Below are positions 1-11,638 of a stretch of DNA of 64,000 bases, piece by piece. The position numbers and the translations under genes are program-made. Every line of letters starts with the position of its first letter. The stretch's first letter is position 1. The stretch spans positions 1-64,000 of the forward strand of contig KL647298.1 of NCBI GenBank assembly GCA_000727475.1. Direction: 5' to 3'. This DNA is from Sarcocystis neurona. Lineage: Eukaryota; Apicomplexa; Conoidasida; Eucoccidiorida; Sarcocystidae. The notes below the pieces were generated by a model. That model was not told the origin of the DNA, made no database searches, and saw nothing but the letters and a program-made list of their open reading frames with translations.

Positions 1-300
1 TATATATATAGAGAGAGAGAGATTCCCCTCTGTTTGTCCTCTCTATATGTATACACACATATACATATATATATATCTATATATATAGAGAGAGAGATTG
101 AGAGATTCCCCTCTCTTTGTCCTCTCTCTATATCTACACACGTATTCATATATATATACATAGAGAGAGATTCTTCTCTGTTTGTCCTCTCTATATATCT
201 ATACACACATATACATATATATATATATGTAGAGAGAGAGATTTCGTGAATATTTCTCTCTGAATCTCTTATATATATGTGTGCATATTTGTTGTTACAT
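1..300 (+). repeat. Tandem TA/GA repeat with a pyrimidine core
   Basis: Three degenerate units share a gattcccctctgtttgtcct-like core (near 21, 104 and 169), separated by TA and AGAG runs. Confidence 0.8.
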
Positions 301-1610
301 GGTGGAAGAAATCAGGCATCTGCCGACCGCGTCCGAGATTGGAGCGCGAAGCAGTGTGCAACGCTGTCGACTCTTCTTAGCAACCCGCCGTGTACGCGTT
401 TGTACTCGCTTCCCCCTTACATCTACCTATTTCTATATCTATCTATATCGATTTATACATATATATGTCTATCTGTACACATATAGATATATGTGTTAAT
501 CTATTCATCTACCTATCTATCGATCTGTTTATATGTATAAATGTGTATGCAAATCAGTCTACATATATCTACTACGTATTTACCCATCTCTACATATGTA
601 TATAGTCGGCTGTCTGTACAATATGATACCCATATATTTGTGTGACTGTATCTCTCTCTATATATATGAATACAACTCTACATATGTGTGTATATATGAA
701 TCTATTCATGTACGCATGTGTACGAACACATATATCAAAGACGCGTGCATACATATACGTGTGTACATACGTAGTAACGTAGTAACCGTCAAGCTATTCA
801 CCTGCGCCCTTACCTCCGTGTCTTACTCTATTGCTGCTCCATCCAGAAGAAATATATATATATATATATATAGGAATTTTTATGTTATATAGAGAGGTCA
901 CGCAGCAGCGTTTCTGCATGGACACGCGGTCACTGAGAGAAGAAGGCAGCAGGCAAGTCGTCCTGCTGCGGGCCCTCGCATGCGCTCGTCGAACACTCCT
1001 GCGAGTCTCTTCTTTCCTGGCGTCCAATTCTAGCTTTGTTTCTATCACCCAAGCACCCCGCATTTGTCTTTACATATATGTAGTATATATGTAGTCTACG
1101 TAGTCTGTATATATGTAATATATATATATATATGTAAATGCAGTGTGTGTATATATATATGTATATATGTACTGACGTAGCTGCGTACATATTAATATAT
1201 ACATGTACATATACATCTATAAATATATTAACATAGATATATGCACATATATATATATATGCTGATATCGCTGGATGCATATACATGTATTCGTATAGTG
1301 GGTGTATATATATATATGCGTATGTATTCATGCATCCATTTGCCGCCTTTTGTGTTCGCACTGCCAGGATAGTGTGGCCGCAAGAGGTTCACGTATATGT
1401 AAGAATTTTAGAGAGGGAATTTCTGTTGGGGCAAGTATTTTTCGAACTTTGTACGCTACCAATATTTCTACATCAGAACAACACACACACATGTGTGTAT
1501 AGAGATAGATAACGTATGTACCCATATTGAGGGAGTCATATATATATATATATATGCGTGTGTATACATATATAGTCATGTAGACTGATATATACACACA
1601 AAAGTATGTG
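300..1610. repeat. AT-rich simple sequence with small unique islands
   Basis: TATA/ATGT microsatellite with unique islands at about 300-400, 890-1060 and 1330-1480. Tyr/Ile-rich open frames here are repeat artefacts, and I see no gene. Confidence 0.7.
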
Positions 1611-2030
1611 TAATTAAGACATCGCCATGCCTTGCCACCCTGCGAGGTGGTATACTTATACATATATATATATATATGTGTATACATACATATAGGTATA
1701 TAGATTGATATAGACATACGTAGGTATGTGTAATACACATCACCATGCCTGGCTACCCTGAAAAGTGGTATATATATGCACATGCGTATGTGTGTGTATA
1801 CATATGTATATACATATGTGTGTGTATACAAATGTAGGTATATAAATTGATATACACATACACAAATATATGTAATACACATCGCCGTGCCTTGCCGCCG
1901 TGTAAGGTGGTATATATATATATGTGTACATACAAATGTGTGTGTATAGATATATAGGTATATAGATCGATATAGACATACACAAACATGTGTAATACAC
2001 ATCGCTGTGCCCTGCTACCGTTCACGTTGA
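1611..2030 (+). repeat. Four-copy ~120-140 bp tandem repeat
   Basis: Four degenerate copies of a block like acacatcgccgtgccttgcc, near 1619, 1735, 1878 and 1998, each followed by a GTGGTAT start and TA/ACAT sequence (the last copy diverges after the block). Confidence 0.85.
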
Positions 2031-2794
2031 GGATTTCTTCGTAGAGGCTGCCGCAGTTTCCTCGAGAACAGCATTTGTAAGGGTATGACGGGACTGTACA
2101 TATAGACACCTGTGTGCCAGTTGAACTGTATGTATTAACATATGTATTAATACATAGAGACACACTTGTATGGGTATATCAGCAATATATATATATATGT
2201 CTGTGTGCGTGTCTAGCTCTATGTATCAATATATGTAGACATATATATATGTGTATATATTGTGTCTCTGTGTACGGACGTTGGTGTCTGAGTGCTTTCT
2301 CTATATACGTATCTATGTGTGTATACGCATACATATATGTGTGTGTGTCTGTCTCTCTACAGGAGGACAAATACTTTTTTGTCTCTCGGTGTCTACACAT
2401 ATGTATGTGCCTATATCAATCTTTCATCTATATATGTGTACACACACATATATATATGCCTGTCTCTACGTGTATGTATATTTTCCTGTGTCTCCACGTA
2501 TATACACATACGTGTCTACCTACCGCAGTCTGCGTATCTACACATGTGTACACACACATGCATACACGTATGTGTAGAGAGAGATGCCTTTTTTGTGTAT
2601 ACGCGTCAGTGTGTTTCTCTGTATATGTGTAAGTTGATGAACATGTGTATATGTGTGTGTAAACCAACAACGTTTCTACGAGAGTGAACGTGTATACGTC
2701 TCATTTCGTCGTTCTGCGAAGAGACTCGTGCGCGATCCTTCGAATTTCTCGAGGACGACGGCGTGCAGCACGTACAACAGCCGTCGATGCGTAC

Positions 2795-2836
2795 CAAAGA
2801 TGAATTACACAGAATTCCTGTGCGGAAGAGAACTTC
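2795..2836 (-). CDS. Candidate 42-base mini-exon (EVLFRTGILCNSSL)
   Basis: A strong acceptor with pyrimidine tract (cccttctctcttcattcgcag) and a TTTG|GTACGC donor bracket 14 codons, EVLFRTGILCNSSL. It lies in an island of unique DNA (about 2,690-2,945) between microsatellites. A similar possible piece (LSAFYEEMTKL) lies near 3,885-3,915 on the same strand. Confidence 0.28.
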
Positions 2837-2839
2837 CTG

Positions 2840-4490
2840 CGAATGAAGAGAGAAGGGCAGTAGCTCCGCGAGCTCCCCCCGTAGCCCCCCCTCGGGCTCG
2901 CGAGCAAACGACGGAGTCACGTCACACTGCGAGAATCCCCATGTAAATTTCAGTATTTCATAATAACGCGTATTGCGTACACACGTAGAAGGGCTGCAAA
3001 GCAGCGCGTTACGTCCGAGTCACCTTATATATATATGTATATGTATGTATCTGTGTAGGTGTACAAGTGTGTACATATAGGTAAATAGATAGACTCTCCT
3101 ACACATATGTATGTGTGTAAATACGCATGTATGTACAGATTTATATAAAGAGATACATATTTATACATATATGCATATACATATATATATATAGTAACAG
3201 GGAGAATATGTTGCCTCCCCGACGGCGACCACCTGCAATGTAAATTTCATATTGCAAAGCTCCAGAGAGTCAAACACGCGTGCCTTCCGCTATATGTATC
3301 TTTCCACCACTGTGTGTTTGTACCTGATATACACATACATGTATATGTATATATATACATATATGTATAGGCACGCGTGTGCGCACGTAGACGAAAAGTT
3401 GAAAAGCCCATCGAAACAGCGAAGACACTCACACATAAACCTACGCACAGAAACGAATTTTCGATGATTTTCTGCCTGGGGAGACGCTACGAGACCAGTC
3501 GGACGAGACTACAACTCAGCCGTTTGTGGAACAGAAGACGAGTCAATTTTGGAAAGTTCCTTTTTCATTGAAGAATGTGGGCTTTACGATTTGAGACTGA
3601 GACACATATACGTATATAGGTACACACACACACGTAGATGTATGCACAAAAATAATTTTTCAAACACGTCGACGAATGCGTCCGTGTTGTGTTTGCTCTT
3701 GTGTGTTGATGGCCATCAACACATGTTTGCCGGAGGGTTTGTGCAGATGCTGAACTTCTGCACATATACACACGTGAGTACGGCTGTGTGTGTGTGTTTC
3801 TAATCTAGTGTCTCGTCTCCATTCTTGCTTTTCTGCCTGCACATCGACACATACGTACGTGCAACAAATTCACTGCGGGGGTGGTACGAGCTTGGTCATT
3901 TCCTCGTAGAAGGCCGACAAACCTCACGAGACGAAAACGCCAGGATTTCTTTCGCACGCGTACAGAGACGACGCTACATTCGCATGACGTTGCACTCTTG
4001 GACAGAGAATATTCGTTTTCATAACAGAGGTACTCGCACTCGTACGGTACTCGGAACTAGGGCGCTGTGTGTGTGTGTGTGTGTACACAGGAGCACATGC
4101 GTGTATATTTATATATATAGATGTGTATGCATGTTCAAAGAGAGAGAGACAGAGACAAACAGAGAGAGAGGTCGTTACTTATATATATATATGTATATCT
4201 ATATCTGGCAAGTTCGTGTTGTGTATACGATCAAGGAGATATAGAGAGGGATAGCTATATATGTATTTGCGTGTGCATATGTGCGTGTATGCCAAGACCA
4301 TGCGGGGGGTGACTGGTCAAGAAGTAGCATATTTAATACGTAACTGTTAATTTGAGTACCTACGTTCGAATGCATACAAAGGAACACACACAGGCTTCTT
4401 ACTTTTTAACGTTTCATTTCTGTCGAAGCCTTTATGTCCCTTGACTTCTTTCCCTAAAATCAGTTTGGTGAGCCATTCCATACGTTACGT
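2840..4490. other. Mixed unique and simple-sequence DNA, no gene assigned
   Basis: TA/ACAT runs near 3,030-3,200, 3,320-3,370 and 4,060-4,280 alternate with unique DNA. Apart from the mini-exon-like piece near 3.9 kb I see nothing assignable. Confidence 0.5.
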
Positions 4491-4860
4491 AGTAGTCAAC
4501 ACCAGAGTTTCTACGCTAAACAGCAGTCAGGGCATCTGTACGTGTGATGGATGTATAGCTATAAGGTATACAAGTATACGCGTATATATATATATATATA
4601 GACATGTATATACATGAATAGGGGAGAGAGAGAGAGAGAAAGAGAGAGACAGGCGCATGTACATTATCTTTACGTTCTCCGTAGTGATCAACACCAGAAT
4701 CTCTATGCCAAACAGCATTCAGTGCATCTTTAAATGTGATGGATGTATAGGTACAGGTGTGTATGTATACACACACATATACACACATACGTACACATGT
4801 ATATATACATGTACAGGGGGAGAGAGACAGAGGAAGAGAAAGAGAGACACGTGTATGTAG
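4488..4860 (+). repeat. Duplicated ~190-bp unit
   Basis: Two copies share agtcaacaccagagtttcta-like starts (4493 and 4685) and a gtgatggatgtatag segment. Each runs into TA/ACAT and then a gagagag stretch. Confidence 0.85.
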
Positions 4861-4999
4861 GAGTTCACCGACACATACAGTTACACACACACACACACAC
4901 CGCATGGCGCGAAGCGCACTGCGTAGACAGGGTAACGTGCTAGAGGACGCAGTGGGCGTTTTCCCGGGTGTGTGTCTATATCCTGTGCCGGCAGCCACC

Positions 5000-6700
5000 T
5001 TTACGAGAGCGGAAGGGTGCTTTCTGAATTAAGAGGTTTCTGTCATCGAAAATGTCAAACGATTTTCCTCCTGGACTCACGTGCTTAAAACGTAGTTGTC
5101 ACCCGAAGCCTGAAGGTACAGCTATCAAGAGAAAGTCACATGTCCTGCGTATAAGTTACCCTCTCTCTCGCTCCACAGAGTCCTGTGGTGCTAGTACGTT
5201 TCCGCTGTACACGTGATACGCGCACGTGTACGCACACATGCGTCTAATGTCGCTATACCTATGTGTTATTTCTTGAATTTTTCCGTACGCAGATTTATAT
5301 ACGTAGGCGCACAGGTGAACTTCGCGTGTGTACTTGGTCAGCGCAGTCATTCTCGATATACGTATCATCATGTATCCGCTTGCGTTCCATGCGTATTCTT
5401 GATATACGGATGTTTATGATCGTCTCTGTGATGCCCGTCTTCTGGAGCACGATACAAGTATGACACACACTTTGGACTAATTGACTCTAATGGTCATTTA
5501 TATGTATGTAGATATATATGCAGACATACATACACAGACATGCCTGCATATAGATATATGCGTGTACATACACATAAGTACATATATATATATATATATG
5601 TATATACACACACACATTTACATGCCGACGTACACAAACACGCATACACACAACCATACACACACCCTCACAACCGTTTTCTCTCGCAGGGGGTACGTTC
5701 GTTCTCTCTGCAGTTGAACTGAAGCCGCACACCGTCTCCTAATGCAGAAATAAGAAGCCTACGGCTGCGATCGGTGAAACACTTGAGATCACTGAGTATA
5801 ATTAAATAAAGTACTTTTGCATGCGTCAACAGAATATTTAGATGACAGAAAAGGGACGTGTAACATTCTAAGTTGACAGGGAGAACAACGTGAACTTCAT
5901 TTACACCGTGTCGCTAATATCGGCATCTAGGAGTTCGATACGCAAGTCACACGGCCGCTGAAGGCACCTCTTCCCCAAAGTCGATATACGCAGCCACACA
6001 GAGATACAAGATCACTCCGGAAAATCAATTCTCGCAGGGGTATTCTTCCAACAAAGTTTGAAGCACATTTGACGAGCGACACATCAGTGTACATACGTAG
6101 GATATCTACACGTCAATGTAGACATGCACATGTACACATACATATATGTGTGAATATGTATTTAATAGGGGTACAGATAAATAATGCATGAGCTTAGAAG
6201 TGCGTGCACAGGGACTGCATGCATAGTCTGTCTACCTTGGGAAATTGTTTCTCTCCAGGACTGGCACATGGGTCTACGTGAGGTTCCGACGAAAGCAGCG
6301 GTAGTTTGGCACTTTTCATCACACGACAGACTGACTTAAGGGCCAGGAAGAACGTTGCAGCAACAGTGGCAGCAGCCGCGCAGTTTCAGTCTGAAGTGGG
6401 CACAACAGCGCTGCCGTCGTCGGCCGAGGTGTGGCGACAGCAGCTGCAACGGCAACAGCAGCAGCGGACAGTTCAGGGGGTTAGTGAAACAGCAGTAGCA
6501 GCGGCAGTACCGGGAACAGAAGAAGCACGCCCATGATACCAGCAGCATTTGGCAGTCGGCTTCGCGCGGCGGTGGTGACAGCAACAGCAGCAGCAAAGAT
6601 AACTCTGCAAGCATATCCAGCAGCAGCAACGCCGTTCTGCATGTGCGGCAAAAACATTACTAGCAGAGAAACATTAGTTGCTGTGTCTCAGTACGAAGGG
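5000..6700. other. Largely unique DNA with an ACAT patch; no gene assigned
   Basis: Unique sequence at 5,000-5,460 and 5,700-6,330, ACAT/TA at 5,500-5,680. CAG runs begin near 6,355; these could be the CTG-rich (sense) intron of the minus-strand gene or a plus-strand coding remnant. Confidence 0.4.
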
Positions 6701-6769
6701 CTGCAGCAGACAGCGGCGCCTGGAGCCACTAGAGCAGCACGAGCAAAACTGCATCTACCCACGCGCACA

Positions 6770-6838
6770 CTTTTGCACAGCTTTGCCTGCAGTCCCACCA
6801 TCTCCTTTGGCGACTTAAATATATGGACGTCCGTGTAA
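6770..6838 (-). CDS. Candidate mini-exon (VHIFKSPKEMVGLQAKL)
   Basis: Acceptor gcatttgcccag before 6838. It reads YTDVHIFKSPKEMVGLQAKL-CKS and then meets a GTGTGC/GTGCGC donor near 6770. It is unlike the flanking CAG and TA repeats. The link to the exons upstream is not shown by phase. Confidence 0.28.
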
Positions 6839-6839
6839 C

Positions 6840-7692
6840 TGGGCAAATGCGTGTACCCACATAAGTACATACACATATATGCACACACATACATATTATA
6901 TCTACAATTACCCACAGGTAATAGATACACGTATGGCACAGACATGTTCACTGACTCAAGATCTATCTATCGGTTTATCTATCTATCTATCTATCTATCT
7001 ATATATATATATAAAATTATGTATCTAATATTTTGTTCTGCATATGTATATATACATATATATATATATACATACGTATAGGAACACTGATTTAAATAGT
7101 ATATATATTCATAAATATATACATATATATATATACATACATCCGTGTGTACACTGTTTTGCACAGTAAGTGTCTAACACGTTCTTCTGCACAGGCGTCT
7201 GCGGAAGTACACGTAGATTCAGGCGCATGAGCCGGCATATGTGTGCAAGGGAAACGTGTCATCTTCTGGCAGAACGAACTGGTGCACGGAGCCTCGAAAA
7301 TTAATAGTGTCCTCGTGCCTGAACCAAGCTTTCTAGTGCACAGAACGACTGCTGTGTGTGCATATTTTATGTAGAAACATCCCCAACTCGATTTTGTCCA
7401 CAGCGGTACGGTCGCTATCCGCTTTTATCACTGCTCCGTACAAACATCACGTAAATTAAGACACTGCGCAAATTATACTTCCCTACAAATGTACATGTAT
7501 GCGTCCCTGCCCATCAACAAATTTATGTATTTGCACCGGTAGGTGGAAGATGCTGTGTCATCATGCTGTGCGGGAAGCGCCACTTTTCTCTTGAAAAACC
7601 CACTCAGAGTTGCACGTGTACATTTTGCTGATGTAGCTCTACATGTGTATACAGGCAGAGAGATAACTGACTATATCCATGTATGTAATGTA

Positions 7693-7725
<33 letters not shown>

Positions 7726-8660
7726 GTGCGAGTTTAAGAGGCGTACAAACGCAGGGTTCAGCGCCAAGATTTTGTCTCTTGTGGCTTCTAGCCAAACGAA
7801 AAAATTATTGCAGACTCAAAGATCCAAAAACTGGTCCTTTTCGTCGAGGCGTTAAGAGAAGAGCGGCGAGGACGAAAAATCTACAAAGGTGCGCAGATAC
7901 ACATTCCGATACTTCGTTACAAATACATACACATGTATATACTTGCAGCACTAGGGGTTGCCAGAATCGTCTTTAGGAACCCAAAGAGTAACTTGAGGCC
8001 ATGCTCTTTTTCTTAACCTTCTCTACGAAGCCGCCGATCCACCTGAATACATACGCACATATATATATATACACGTACACAAATGCACATATATTATAGT
8101 GCATGCTTTCAAGTGTCGGTGTAGATGTATACGTCTGCAGACATGTGTGTGTATCCTCAGATGCTTGCATAGGTCTCCTAATACGCATAGAACAATAGAG
8201 ATAGATTTATGTGTGCACGTAGTGAGTAAGGTATTGTGATAGAAATGTGCAGCTGCTCTTGCGGGAGAACGAGCAGCACACCCCTCTGCGTGCGTAGCCT
8301 TCTTCATTTCTATTTTCTCAATATGTATACGTATGTATCTATATATATATTATATATGTATATATATGGGTGCGCATGCAGATACATACATGTATGCACG
8401 TATATATATGTATATACATATGTATATGTATATATCCAGACAAATGCTCAATAAGGCTGTGTGTATGCATATATATATATATATATATATACACGTGTTT
8501 ACAAATAGGTGCGTACGCGTCTCACAGTCAATGCTGTTAAGCACATAAATATAAGCGTACAGTGGTACGTGGTTATATTTACGTGTGACAATTGCTTGCG
8601 AGTAGATTTTGAGAAGTCGATGACGACATCGACAAATTTTTAGTCGTGCTCTTCACTTGA
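6840..8660. other. Simple-sequence and unique DNA between candidate mini-exons
   Basis: A (CTAT)n/TATA block at 6,960-7,140, unique DNA at 7,150-7,680 and 7,740-8,030, and TA runs at 7,690-7,730 and 8,330-8,500. No coding signal I can support. Confidence 0.45.
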
Positions 8661-8670
8661 AAGGACGCAC

Positions 8671-8727
8671 CGAGGACGCAGCTGTTGCCCCTTGCTTCCA
8701 TGCCGGGTCGGTATCAAGCCATCTGTG
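8671..8727 (-). CDS. Candidate mini-exon (HRWLDTDPAWKQ)
   Basis: 57 bases, phase 0 to 0, acceptor aacactcctgcag, donor TCCTCG|GTGCGT. It reads HRWLDTDPAWKQGATAASS. It joins the 8961-9031 exon in phase 0 if that exon uses its distal donor. Confidence 0.35.
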
Positions 8728-8960
8728 CTGCAGGAGTGTTCGTTTACGCTAATATCCACAGCTACCCAGGAAAGTCATTATCTTACTCTTGAGACGCGTC
8801 GTATACACCTAATTTATATACACATACGTCGCGACCCCAGTACACTCAATGTACTACACCTGTACACATGTGTAGATGCATGTAGCTGAACACAAAAACG
8901 TACTCGTATAGATGTGTAGTTCTCTACAAGCGTATGTGTATAGTATACATGTAAGCACAC

Positions 8961-9031
8961 CCACGTGTAGACACCTGGGAAATGCGGCAAATCCTCAGGC
9001 AGCACATTTCTCAAGAGTGTCGTATCTGCAT
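8961..9031 (-). CDS. Candidate mini-exon (ADTTLLRNVLPEDLPHF)
   Basis: Acceptor ccgtaaccag before 9031. The donor is TGG|GTGTGC at 8961, or alternatively CCCAG|GTGTCT at 8975. Phase 1 start agrees with the 9793-9891 exon. It reads ADTTLLRNVLPEDLPHFPG and contains no repeat sequence. Confidence 0.42.
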
Positions 9032-9792
9032 CTGGTTACGGATAATTATTGCCTAGGCGTGCACATGTGTACTTAGGTAGAGGTTACGGGTGTAGGTGTC
9101 GGTAAAAAAGTCTCTGTGTGTATGCATCTGTTTGTGTAATATACGATTGTGTAGCATGTGTCTGTGTAGATACGCTGTTGAAGAAAGTAATTGCGGCCGA
9201 CGCACGGGCTGCTGTGTTTGTACGATTTCTGTGTTAAGGAGGAGAGAAAGAGGCTTTGAAGTCCGCGGTATGCAGTTGGTGTGCTTTTGCTGCGACCAGC
9301 GGTTGCGTTTCACAACAGTCTCCTCAGCAGCAACAGCACCGGGAAAAGTGCAGCTTGTAACAGCGGCAGAAACGCAACAGGAGTTGTTGCTACGATGCCA
9401 GCGGTAGAGCGGCAAAAACGCAGCTTTCAACGGCAGCATAAATGCAGCAGCACCTGTCGCTACGACGCCCGCAGTGGAGCAGCAAAAGCATCAGCTGCAG
9501 CAGCAGCAACAGCACGACGAAGACCCACAGCAGCAGCCGCACCGAAAAGTCAAGGTGTCTTGTACTGCAGCAGCCGCAGCAGGTGCAGTGACAGCAGCGG
9601 CGGATATAACTTTTGCAGCGGCAGCGGCAGCGCCAGCTGCATCAGCGACTTTCTGAAGACAACAGTCGTACCAGCTGCTACCGCAGCAGCGACAACACCG
9701 GCAGCCTCGAGGACAGCAGCAGCAGCAGCGGCAACAGCTCCAGTGTCATTTCTACTTGGTGTAAAAGAAATTATAGGGGTTGTGGATTTGAC

Positions 9793-9891
9793 CTGCGAGT
9801 TTTTCAGAGCTTCGCGCATTCCTCAGCCGCACGTGCAGCAGCTGCGCTGCGTCGACATCGCAGAGAGAGCTGCGTCCGCGTCTCGGTTCCT
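9793..9891 (-). CDS. Candidate exon (RRGRSSLCDVDAAQLL...)
   Basis: A 99-base exon with acceptor ggcgacaccag, preceded by a CTG-rich tract, and donor CTCGCAG|GTCAAA, phase 1 to 1. It reads EEPRRGRSSLCDVDAAQLL, then HVRLRNARSSEKLA. Its phase matches the next candidate exon. The plus strand is also open (CAG repeats), so the strand assignment is an inference. Confidence 0.4.
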
Positions 9892-10428
9892 CTGGTGTCG
9901 CCGGCAGCAGGAGCTGCAGCAGCAGCTGCAGCAGCAGCAAAACCTGCACCTGATGCATGCGTGTCCATCTACCGTCTATAGCGACTAAAGAAACGCCAGC
10001 AACGTGTGCGTCTTCCACTCTCTCTGTTTACTCTGTGACGTCGCTGCGCCAGCAGTCACAGCAGCAGCTGCAGCACCGCTCTCTCTGCGCCTCTGCAGCA
10101 GTCCGACCAGTTCTGTGTCACTTTCCGCGTGACCGCCCCAACAGCAGCAACACTATCCGCCAGGGCACGCAGCCCCCTATATCCATTTGAAAAAGTAATC
10201 AATCATATAGAACGCAAGTTCACGTGTTTTCCGCGTGTATCTACAAAGCTATGTAAGCCCATACACACTCTCTGCGCAGAAATGCGCCAACCCTCTTTAT
10301 ATATATATATATACATACGTGTATACATACGTGCGTATACGCGTAGGCATTCGTGCCCATTATATTTGTGAATATACGTATATACTGACATATATACGTA
10401 CGTGTTTTTTCTCCCCCCTAAGCACGCC

Positions 10429-10610
10429 CTAAGTACTATAGGCAGCGACAGGCAGTGGCAACGCAGCAGGAGGAGGAGGAAGTGTCGTATGCAGAAGCGA
10501 GTTGTACTGCTGTTCGCCGTCTTCTACTTCACAAATGTTTGTCCCTCCCTTGTGTTGGACTGTCTGTAACAGCAGCTGTTGTGCCACAACATCCTTGATT
10601 TTGTCCACTG
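10429..10610 (-). CDS. Candidate exon downstream of the Ala/Gln-rich gene
   Basis: After acceptor tctattgcag the frame reads DKIKDVVAQQLLLQTVQ and then GGTNICEVEDGEQQYNS, followed by a Pro-rich end and a stop. It looks like coding sequence (helical, few homopolymers), but its phase does not match the GTGAAT donor of the preceding frame. Confidence 0.35.
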
Positions 10611-10644
10611 CAATAGACACAGTGTTGCAACAGCGCCGCGGCAT

Positions 10645-11620
10645 TCACCTGGCCTGTGCGTTCGGCTGCTTGTCGGCCCCGTAGCCGGTGTCGGTCGTTC
10701 GTCGCAGCTGTAAACTGCTGCTGCTGTTGTGTGCTGCTGCTTTCATTCCTCCTGCTGCTACCTCTTCTCCGTCGTAGCTGCTTGTCAGTCCGAGTCTTCC
10801 TGTTCGTTTCTTGTCGTCGCTCTTTGGCGCTGCTGCTGTTGCTGCAGCAGCACCACCACCACACCGTTTGTCTGCTCCGGGAGACGCCTTGGCGGCCGCT
10901 GACAAAAAAGCAGCCTCTCCTCCTTCTCCTGTTGCAGTTCCTGTCGCATCTGGCCCAGCAGCCGTTTCTGACTTGTCTCCTGCCGGCGTATGGACGGCAG
11001 CGCCGCTTGCTCTGCCACGACTGCTGGCAGGCCACGGCGCAGAAGCAGCAGCAGCACTACTCCCAGTAGCAGCCGCAGCAGCAGTGGAGACGTCACTGCA
11101 GAGAGAAAAACTCCTCTCTCGACGAATTCTTCTTTTAGGCCTGCTGGGCTCACCATACAGAAGTAAGTCTCCCGTGCTGCCGCTGTGGCTGCTGCTTGCC
11201 TGCGTGCTTCTGCTGCTGTGCTTCACCAGCAATTCTTCGTTCGACTGCAAAGATTCTGCTGTCGTCCCATCCGCCTCTCCTCCTAAACTCTCTACATTAC
11301 TCCTACTTCTAGAATTTCTCCTATTTTCCTGCTGCATTTCCACTCCCACTTTCTTCTCTTCTTGCTGCATCAACGGCTCTCTCTCCTTCCTGTCTTGCCG
11401 CTTTCCTTCCCCTTGCTGCTGCTGCTGCTTCCGCTGCCCTTTCTTCTCTCTCTCCTCCTCTTCCTCCTCACGTCGCTGCCACCGCTGCGGCTGTTCGTTC
11501 TGCTCTCCTAGCTGCTGCTCCTGCTGCTGCTGCTCTTCCTGCTTCCCCTGCTGCTGTTCCTGCTGCAGCAACCCCGCCTCCCGCCCTGTCGTTTCCCTCC
11601 CATTTCCATCGCTCTGAGTC
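10645..11620 (-). CDS. Probable continuation of the Ala/Gln-rich gene in another frame
   Basis: A second minus-strand frame takes over as the 11639 frame stops. It begins Gln/Glu-rich and then reads VESLGGEADGTTAESLQSN, LLYGEPSRPKRRIRRERSFS (a basic patch) and DDKKRTGRLGLTSSYDGEE. It ends GYGADKQPNAQAR and then TGA. A CCAG|GTGAAT donor overlaps that stop, so the protein may continue. The frame switch near 11.6 kb is either a short intron I could not place or an assembly frameshift. Confidence 0.5.
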
Positions 11621-11638
11621 GTAGCAGCAGCAGCAACT

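Noticed and set aside
8961..9031. Resemblance of NVLPEDLPHF to a dynein heavy-chain FLPEDVPLF segment
   Set aside because: Too short, and no other dynein motif was seen in neighbouring candidate exons.
9281..9988. 235-codon plus-strand ORF (FLLGVKEIIGVVDLTCEFF...)
   Set aside because: Overlaps the minus-strand exon 9793-9891, which has paired splice sites and phase agreement. The plus frame is mostly CAG-repeat translation. Not fully excluded.
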